From assembly GCA_033239525.1 (NCBI GenBank), contig BSYO01000016.1, positions 4,413,045 to 4,477,044 of the forward strand: 64,000 nucleotides of DNA, given 5' to 3'. This stretch comes from Nepenthes gracilis. Lineage: Eukaryota > Streptophyta > Magnoliopsida > Caryophyllales > Nepenthaceae. Each line of letters starts with the position of its first letter. The first letter of the stretch is position 1. The translations under genes and the position numbers were made by a program. Under the pieces are notes generated by a model. It was not told where the DNA came from. It worked only from the letters and a program-made list of their open reading frames with translations, and made no database searches. Positions 55,447 to 64,000 of this stretch are shown here, piece after piece.

Positions 55447-57540
55447 GATTTGAGCCTTTAATATCCCTTAAAATGTCTTCTAATATTTTAAAAAGGTCAT
55501 AAGACTTTGTGAAAAATTAGACATTTTATTTTATGTGTTATTAATATATGTATAGTTTCTATTTTTCATCTTAATATATTACCCATTATATTTTATTTAA
55601 AGTTTTTAAAATTTATGGCATTTGGAATAACCATGTACGTACTAAAAATCCGAAAAGAAATTACTTTAAAATGTTAACTTCGTCTGTACTTTTGGACAGA
55701 TGTACATACAACTATGTAATTTAAAATATTATCGATTTCTCATAAAATTTTATCTAATATAAAACAAAAAATAAGATACCAGCGTGGAATATAATTAAAA
55801 AATATAATTAAAACCCAAACTTAAAAGAACTTGAAATATTTGATTATGTTTATTATTTTCCCAATGTTCTTCTCGGTAATAAATGGCTCTAACAATTTAT
55901 GAAAATGAATTCTATGTAGTTAAAAAATTGTTTACGTGAATGGAGCTAATTCACTAACATGGTGATATCACTAGATTATTTTTCTGACACAAATTACTAA
56001 TAACAAAAACTTTATTTTTTATTTGTTGAAACCTAATTATTGTATCAGAGGAAAAACTTAATATTTGAAGGATTATTACTGCAATATTATTATTCGGTAA
56101 TTTAAGTTTACGTTTCGTGCAAAGTCTTGAGGTATGATAACATTAATTTTGAAGGGATTTATTTAAAGGATTGGAGATTTTCCTTCAAGTGTAATACCTT
56201 TATATATATATATTTTTGATAAGTAAGTAAATTTTATAAATAAAAGTAAAAAAAAAGATACATAAATAATGATCTATCTCCAAGTGTCTTGACTTGAATT
56301 TAGATCAAAGATGTTGGGGTATACTCCAAGCACTGTAAAACATTTGACGAAACTAAAAAACAAAATAACGGAGTAAACAGAATTACATCCGTAAAGGCCA
56401 ACAACCAGAACAATTAAAAGAAAGATAGGAACACAGCTGGAGACTTGCACATCAACCCGTCACAATGCACTCCGACCCTTTGAAGCACCGGCCAAGCCAC
56501 TAGCTCGGCCAAATTGGGTCTCGCAGGGAAAAGAGGACAACACATACCTTTACACATTCAATCTTACAAGAATTTGATAAAAAAAAAATTAATAAAATAT
56601 AAACAAATAAAGTATGAATTTCTCTCATAAAAATATTAAAATTTTGTGCTTAAGAGAATATAAATATTTATCAATATTTGTTCTTATTTTTCCCGTTAAG
56701 AAAAGGTATCAGTGCGAAGACGAGAGCGTATATAAAAGAAGAGAGTATGAGATCTATTGGTACAAAAGATTATCTTAGAATTAAAATATCTCTTTAAAAA
56801 AAAATTAAAAGTAGCTGTTATTAAACTGTAAAAATTTTGTAAAAGGTTCTAAAATATTATTATTATGCCTAATTTGATACGACCAAAAATCAAATTCATA
56901 TAAGTTATAATATAAGAGATAAGATTTAAATATTAGACCTATATTGATATGATATTTATTGTGTTAACAAAATCTGTTTAATATTTTCAAAAAAACTATA
57001 TCAAATCTAAAAAATATGAGTCATATCGTACTTGAAAACTCGATAAGTCTAATTTTATTTAAAATTTGAATCAAATCAAAATAGATTTTGTAAATTGAGA
57101 TATGCGTAAAAGATTATAACAATGTCAATTTAAACGTTAAATATTTATCTCTATAGATTATCAAATTTTAAAAAATTATTACTTTAAAAATACAAATTAA
57201 AATTTCTCATTTAATATATTCATGTAAAGCTTAAGGTTCTAAGTTTCTATAAAAATATGTTTTATATTTTAAGAGTACTAAAAAAATTTAAATCAAACTA
57301 AATTTATAATATATACAAATTTCAACTCCATGATATTATTTGCATTCTAATAAATAAATTATTTTCGTATAGAAATTTATAAGTTTTAAATTTAAATATA
57401 TTTAATTTATTAAAAATTATAATATTAATAAACATATTTGTTGTCATCAAAATAACTAAAGTAATCTTGAGCCAAGAATTTTTCCTTTTTGATGGTGATA
57501 GATACTTGATGCAATAGCACATATCCTTACAAAGCATTAA
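55447..57540. other. AT-rich intergenic DNA with a possible LINE/SINE 3' end
   Basis: Mostly unassigned. At about 56205-56560 a TA run followed by TTTTTGATAAGTAAGTAAATTTTATAA looks like the minus-strand 3' end of a plant LINE or SINE. No coding capacity. Confidence 0.4.
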
Positions 57541-60392
57541 ATTTCTCTCTATATATTACGTATTATGTATACTCTATTTGCATTTTGCTTTGTGTAAACG
57601 TTGGTAAGCCTAATAAATCCGTTGGAGAGCCCATTGTTAGGTGGTCTCGGTAATTGATGTTCTAATGTGCATTAGGTTTGTGTAATTTGAGTACAGTTTA
57701 GTATTTTATTTATGTATTAATTAGTAAAATGATGTCTAAATTTTAAAAGATGTTCAGTTCAAATTCTAATATAATAGCTAATTTAAGGGAATCTCTCATT
57801 ATTCCCAATAGATTATTCTTACTGAACAAATAGAAAAAATTTATGAAATAAAAATTTTTGATTTGAAAAGGCCCTTAGTTTTTAAATACCATGAATAAAT
57901 TATATTTATTAAAAATAAATATGAAGAAATAAGATTATTATCAACTTTGTCTATTGATTAAATTTGAATAAAAAAAGGTTATAATTATATTTATTATGAC
58001 TTAATTTAAATAGCAATTAGACCATTAATCAAACAAGGAATTGATATTTAAATACTATTAAGCTTAAGAAATCAAGCCTTACTAAAATATAAGATTTTGT
58101 ATTAGTTATATTACAATTTAATTTATATAATGATCCAATTTATTTTAATTATGTATCAGATTTTATAATAAATCTAAAAGATCCTACCATACTCAACACT
58201 TAGCTCTAAATGTTTACTTTTTTGGTATTGCACAACAAGAAGGCAAGAGAGATTTTTTTTTATTTTATATACAATTTACTTTAAATCGTTAATAACTCAA
58301 TTTAATCTAAAATATTTAATTCAAATACCCTCCCGGAAAAACTATGGTCCTTCAAGTAGTGGCTGATCATGCCGCAGCTTTTATGCCGGAACTATTTAAA
58401 ATAGAATGAAATCATTTTGTTAGATGCATGATAGAATGATATTATATATCTACCAAAGCATGCTACTCATAGAGAGTTTACAGATATAATTAAAATTTAT
58501 GATGGTAACATTATTTTTAACTACAAACTTGCCCATATCTAACCATTCCCAATATCAGTAAGTTTTAATAAATAAAGATCTCATACAATACTATTAGAAT
58601 ATAAAACCTTTATACTATTCACAAGTACTATATTTTATTAGACCTATACTTCAGATACTAGGAAAGTAGAAATCCGATACCAAAAATTATTAATCAACAT
58701 ACTTCTCAATCGTCTATAATATTAGATATATAATCTATCAATATAATTTCTTTATCTGATGAATTTACTCCAAACATGGAATATTTATAAAAATAATTTA
58801 TATCGAAAGAAAATAATTATCTTAAAAAATGATATTTTTAATTTTTTATTAAAAAATAGGCTGAAAAATATAAAAATATATAAAAATAAACCATGAATAA
58901 ACTTAGAAAAGATCTTCCTTTTTTATATGGTTTTTACCAGACACAAATAGAAACAAATTAATGCCGAAATCAAGACAATTAGAAAAAGCCAATAACCATA
59001 TTGATGTTAATATAAGAATAACTGTTCAATAGATAATAATTGGTGGTCAATAGATAACATACGCATATTCGTCATTAGTATCTCTAAAACTAAATATTGA
59101 TGGTACTCAAATCACAATTGCATCCTTTGAAAACGGAGCATACCACAATTTAATTAATGAGGCAACACTAAAAGATATTAAAAAATCCTTAAATAAAATA
59201 ATTATTAATTTCAAACACTACAATAGCAAAATAATTAGATAGAATAGAAAGTATAATCTACAATAAACAAGAGTCAACCAATATTTTTCCTGTAGTATAG
59301 CTCCACCTCATAGCTTACTTTACTCCATATCTAGAAAGGATATTAATCAATTATCTTCAAAAAGAACTAACAATTTTTAAAAACACTTACTCCAAAATTC
59401 TGACAATTAACTCCCTTATCCTCATATAGCATACTTAATATGATCAAAATAATTCAAACTATTGATCAAAATAAAGATATGTCAGACATAGATCAAAAAA
59501 TTACAAAATCTGTCTATCAAGGAGGTATATTCCTAATCTTCCTAAAACATATCAATTCTAAAATTATTATCCATGACTTACTCCATTAGATATTCAATAT
59601 AAAGAGAAAAATAAGTTTCAATCAAAAGTATTTAGCGGAGAAACCATTCATGAATAAAACATAGATACAAATTTGAATACGAAATAGCATACTTACTTTA
59701 TGATATTGGTATGGCCGCTATGGCTTATCAAATCCAATAGATTGGTGACCATTAGGCCAGTATTCATTGTGGCTAGGTTTATGGGTGCACTTAAATTTTG
59801 GTGGGACAATGCATTATTTCCACATCAATGAGATTATTCCCACAGAAGATGACACAATTCATTTTGAATAATATAAAATTGCAGTAGAAATACTTATCAT
59901 CACTATAGTCCAAACATTCATAGGAAACATAGAAGAAGAAGGAACAAATTCAAAAATCATTCCATCAAACTTGACATACCCAACATTACAAGACTTTAGG
60001 TAGTATAAAGATTTATTCATTACTTATATATTTAGAAGAAGAGGCAGCAATAAACCATTTAAAAAAAAAAAAGATTTGTTATAAGATTTCTAACCCTATT
60101 TGCCAAAAATATTTTAATTAGATTAATAGATTTAGTTGGAGGAAGAGCTAAATAATTTAAAGCTTAATTAAACATATTTTGTCAACAATATAGAATAGAA
60201 AAATTAAAAGCGCCCTTTAAAAACAAACTAAAATATTCTAAAAAATATGGGCACCAATCTAATCCACCTGCTTAACATTCTAATCCTCATAGAATACATA
60301 GAAAAACAGCTAAATACACTGCACAAATAAATAAACCACAATGCCTACCTTATAGAATTATTTATTGAAAACGTAAGAGGCCAATGCAAACT

Positions 60393-60394
<2 letters not shown>
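57541..60394 (+). pseudogene. Degenerate pararetrovirus-like copy (movement-like and coat-like regions)
   Basis: The leader at 57597-57660 (CGTTGGTAAGCCT, GGTGGTCTCGGT) matches the leader between 25836 and 25655 on the minus strand. A movement-protein-like ORF starts near 57729-57732 and is full of stops, continuing to about 59000. A coat-protein-like region lies near 59700-60050, followed by a basic stretch and a damaged CCHC-like end near 60340. No protease or RT follows, because a (TA)n tract ends the homology. Not functional. Confidence 0.55.

Positions 60395-60444
<50 letters not shown>
60395..60444. repeat. (TA)n microsatellite, about 50 bases
   Basis: Uninterrupted TA dinucleotides directly abutting the end of the pararetrovirus-like homology. 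Confidence 0.97.
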
Positions 60445-60445
<1 letters not shown>

Positions 60446-60489
60446 CTTATTTAAATAATGGTGAACAAATGTGTAATAATTTTGTTGCA

Positions 60490-61567
60490 TTCTCAGATCC
60501 TGGTTTCAGTATAGATGAGGACCCAAAAGTAGAGCAATACTAATACAGTTTGTAGGTAGTAGGGAGAGAGATATATAATGACACGTGGCATTTTATATGA
60601 AAATTTCTCTTCTAAATGAGACGAAAAAATTACGGGACTTTAAACTAAAGAATGATTCCACTATTCAAGTGTTTGAGTACAAATGGTGGAGAACAAAGTG
60701 TACGGTGAATCTCAATGATCACTCTTACAAATACAAGTGTTCTCTCAATTGGAAGTGTGAGTGACTTGCTTTTTCTCTCTCTATGGGTGTAAATGTAAGT
60801 GAAGTAAATTAGGAGGTCCTTTACTTGGAATATAATGAAAGCTTATATAGCGGTTGTATCCTCCTACGTGGAGCAACCACATGGAGGTGGCGTGTGCAAC
60901 GGAACTTGCCACTAACTTTGCAAATCCATCTTGCCGTGTTAAAAAGATTGCATGCATGCGGGCAAACTCTGTGAAACGTCATTTCAACAGTGATCACACA
61001 TGTAGGCCATCATTTCTTATAAAGATCACATGTTGCAAAGATCACGCGTGCCATTGTGAAAGTCAACAATTTGAGTTGGCATTATCGGTAGTCCTGAGCT
61101 TCCTTTTTGCACTTGTGCCGTTGGAGACTTCTCAGAATCCGTATCCTTGATGAAGGCTTTGGCCTTTCTCGAGTTCGCGGACTTTTAGTGCCAAATGTCC
61201 ATATTTTCATCGAGGTCTTTAGTCTTTGTCACGTCCGTGGATGTTTGGTGACAAATGTCATCGGGCTTCTACTGAGTGCTTCCTTATAAGTAAGTCTTCG
61301 GGTTTTTAAAGATATGTCCTTTGTACCATGTCCTTAGGGTTTTATCAGAGTTGTTGGTCTCTTACGGAGTCCTCGAGCCTCTAAAGTTAAGTCAGCCTCT
61401 CAGACTAATTTAGCTCTTTGGGTTTCTTGGGTCGTAGATCCAAGTCCTCGAGCCTCTTGGGCCAAATTAGTCTCGTGGGGCCCCTTGGGATGCGGGCCCA
61501 AATTATGAAAATGGGCTCCTTGATTAGGCTTTAGGTATTCACTACTCATCACTAGCCCCCTATATTA
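60490..61567 (-). mobile_element. Copia-LTR-like region, boundaries unknown
   Basis: Contains CACGTGGCATTTTATATGAAAA, CGAAAAAATTACGGGACTTTAAA and CTCTCTATGGGTGTAAATG blocks resembling the copia LTRs at 47254 and 52129. A series of CCTCGAGCCTCTTGGGCC-like words lies near 61370-61500. No clear TG/CA ends or target duplication. Confidence 0.45.
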
Positions 61568-61659
61568 AGAGGTTTAAGATTCCCAACCTTTGGTATGTGC
61601 GACTCTGGTATTGATCTGATCTTTCAGAACATCTCTTCTTGTCCGTGGCTTAATGGTTC

Positions 61660-61846
61660 TATAATATCCTAAATTTTATTCAAATTAATTTAATATTAAT
61701 TGTGACTTTGGGTATTTTAAACGTGATAAAAATTAATTTAATATTATAGAATTAGACAAATATTTGGATCAGTTGTGTTGGCGCTCGAAATGTACCCGTA
61801 TTATCGTCCGAATATCGATTTAAATTTTGAAGTAAAAAAAATTTAA

Positions 61847-61908
<62 letters not shown>

Positions 61909-63992
61909 AGGAAAAAAAAGAGAAATCAGATTGGGGGATATGGATGAGGGTTCGGGGAGAGAGAAGAGTGAGGAGACGAGCGGAGAAAAGAGGAGAGAGA
62001 AAAGGCCGGCACGGGAGGCAACGGCCGGCCGCTACCTGGAGTTTGGACACTGAGAAGGCTGGTGTGGCGATTTGAGGAGACGGTGGCTCTTGGGTGACGC
62101 AGTGGTAGTGTGGGCGTTGGCTGATGACGCTAGTCAAGGCCTTTGAGGAGGCTGTCGGTGCTGACGGTGGTTGTCAGCATCATCAACGACAGTGACGACT
62201 AGTGGGTGACTCGCCGGTGATCGACGACGGCCGTGATTGAGCAGCGACAGCAGCAAAAATGAGGCGCAGAGAAGGAGAACACGAGCGAGGCGCAACAGCG
62301 CGCACAGGACAATGAGGAAAATCACTGGATTTGGACACTTTGGAGTCTCCTTTCTTCGGATCGACAAAGTATGAGGTCAAGGCAAGTATCTGTAAACCCC
62401 TTCTTTGGTCTGATTTCGCATTTGATATATTTTGGATACTGTATAAATTTTTACTAACATGTATGAATTTTTATACACCAATTTTATTTATTCTAGACAT
62501 GCATGTGTAGTTTATTGGATTATTTTGGGAGTTTTTAATATGGATTTTATGATTTTAAAAATTTATTATTTTTCTGGAAGCCCGAAAAATTTATTGAACT
62601 CGATATATATTTATATCAGTATGTGTAATGAAAATGTACACGAAACTTGTATTGGCCGCATATTTTCATATGTACGAGCCAGGAAAGGTGAGATTTATTT
62701 GGAAATCCCTTTTTGCCAACAGGAAAGGTTTGGAGTGGTGACCTTTCCCATTTGAATAATTTGACTTGACCTTAGAATATATTCGGATGTCCTAATATAT
62801 CTGACAAGTTTGAAGAATGCACCTAAAGTCACGGGTGGTAAAACTAGTGAGCAACCTTATCTATGAGTAGAGAATACATGGATTTTAGCCTAAGGTTACC
62901 GGGATTATGTATAACCATTCCTCAAGTTAATCTTTAAATAATCAGAACCCAAATTTGGTATATAATTTGCATTTCTGTATTGATTTATGTTGGAGTTTGA
63001 TTTGGATTTGGATTTTAGATTTGGATTTGAGATTCGCCGATTTTACCTTCAGTTGAGCCTTGACATATCTCGTACAACAATTTTGATTATATATTTTGAT
63101 TTAAACCTTTGGAATATCTGTTGTAGTGCTATTTCAGTTTCTGTGCACGCTATTGGATTATTCGGCTATCGAATTCTACCGCAAATCACAAGTTGATCGG
63201 GTATTGGACTTGGATTTGGATTTAGACTTGGATTCAAATTTGACATCGACTTTAGAATTGGTCCGAATCACCACTGTTTTGTTTATACATATATATTATG
63301 TATATATACGTTCCGATTTATTGGACTGTTTCGAAATTTGGATATTTGTTTTGGATTTAGATATTTGTTTTGAGTACGAGACTACCATTGAATTTTAGAT
63401 TTTAGATCTTAGATTTCTATTGGATTTATTTTATCGACGATTTGAATTTATTCTATAATTTGACTGGATTTTCATCAATTGACCTCGCATCTGATTTATT
63501 GGACTCATTTTATCTAAATATGATACTTATTGGGTATTTAGCTCACGTTTTACTATTTTGGCCATTCAGAGTCGAAGGTTCAGAAGTACTGTAGGAGTTA
63601 GGATATGATTCGCCAGCCATTTATCTGATTTGGTGAGTTTTACTTTTATTATTGTTTAAAATGGTTTTTATATTATCGGATTATAGAATTTGCTGGGTAT
63701 AGGCCGATGGATGTATTTTGAAAATAGTTGAATATTATATTATATTTGATTTATGATTTTGGTTGGAATTTACCTCCCTTATGATGATTATAGAGTAGGT
63801 CATACTTATTTTATCCTGACGATTATCCGATAAGGTCCTGTGTTGATTTTGATTGATGTCGGGTCTTATTATTAGTTTGTCATACCCGAATTTCAAGATT
63901 TAGAATTATTTATTTAAAATTATTTAGGATTTTACATTCTAGGAATTATAATTAATTATCTAAATTAACCTACTTGGTCCGAGTTCGTGACA
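61660..63992 (+). repeat. Third LTR of the inner gypsy family
   Basis: Starts TATAATATCC (TG changed to TA) and ends GAGTTCGTGACA. It shares the order of blocks with 9752-12244 and 19807-22119: TATCTGACA near 62795, AATCAGAACC near 62940, GAGATTCGCCGATTTTA near 63030, and GATTATCCGATAAGGTCCT near 63820. A (TA)n tract lies at 61849-61902. The flanks GGTTC and ACTTC are a poor target duplication, so it may be a left LTR whose body lies beyond the window. Confidence 0.8.
61849..61902. repeat. (TA)n microsatellite inside the LTR
   Basis: About 53 bases of AT dinucleotides. Confidence 0.97.
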
Positions 63993-64000
63993 ACTTCAGT

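Overview
The window is nuclear DNA of a flowering plant. Evidence: a plant-type zinc alcohol dehydrogenase gene split by GT-AG introns, Ty1-copia and Ty3-gypsy LTR retrotransposons, an L1-type LINE with a plant-style ORF1 zinc knuckle, and remnants resembling endogenous plant pararetroviruses. The species cannot be named from the sequence. The introns are very long and AT-rich, and most mobile elements are old and decayed.

The one host gene found is an alcohol dehydrogenase-like gene on the minus strand. I assembled nine coding exons from splice sites and protein homology: exon 1 at 42312-42273, exon 2 at 40366-40230, exon 3 at 31762-31716, exon 4 at 30192-29870, exon 5 at 29175-29093, exon 6 at 28994-28919, exon 7 at 28830-28769, exon 8 at 752-657 and exon 9 at 564-403. 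They join in frame into 342 residues with no stop and with all seven zinc ligands. The last, short exon lies beyond position 1. The gene covers at least 41.9 kb for about 1 kb of coding sequence. Intron 7 alone is 28,016 bases and intron 2 is 8,467 bases.

Intron 7 (753-28768), left to right: a 433-bp solo LTR sitting in one copy of a duplicated segment; a 1.3-kb solo LTR; a solo LTR nested in another LTR; a decayed Ty3-gypsy element (7860-9751 and 22120-23620) split by a second Ty3-gypsy element (9752-22119), which is itself split by a 2,999-bp solo LTR (12609-15607); then pararetrovirus-like fragments arranged as a large inverted repeat (24840-28018) about 750 bp from exon 7. Introns 1 and 2 hold a further pararetrovirus-like fragment and related LTR-like regions.

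Right of the gene, 43.1-55.4 kb is a decayed L1-type LINE on the plus strand. It is split by an insertion of LTR-like DNA (about 43.76-46.69 kb) and by a complete but dead Ty1-copia element (47254-52974, target duplication CTTTG) that cuts the endonuclease domain. Then come a degenerate pararetrovirus-like copy ending at a (TA)n tract (57.5-60.45 kb), a copia-LTR-like stretch, and a third LTR of the 9752-22119 family (61660-63992).

The mobile ORFs are broken, so the window is best read as one intact host gene stretched by insertions. All coordinates and joins were read by eye; no alignment or database search was run.
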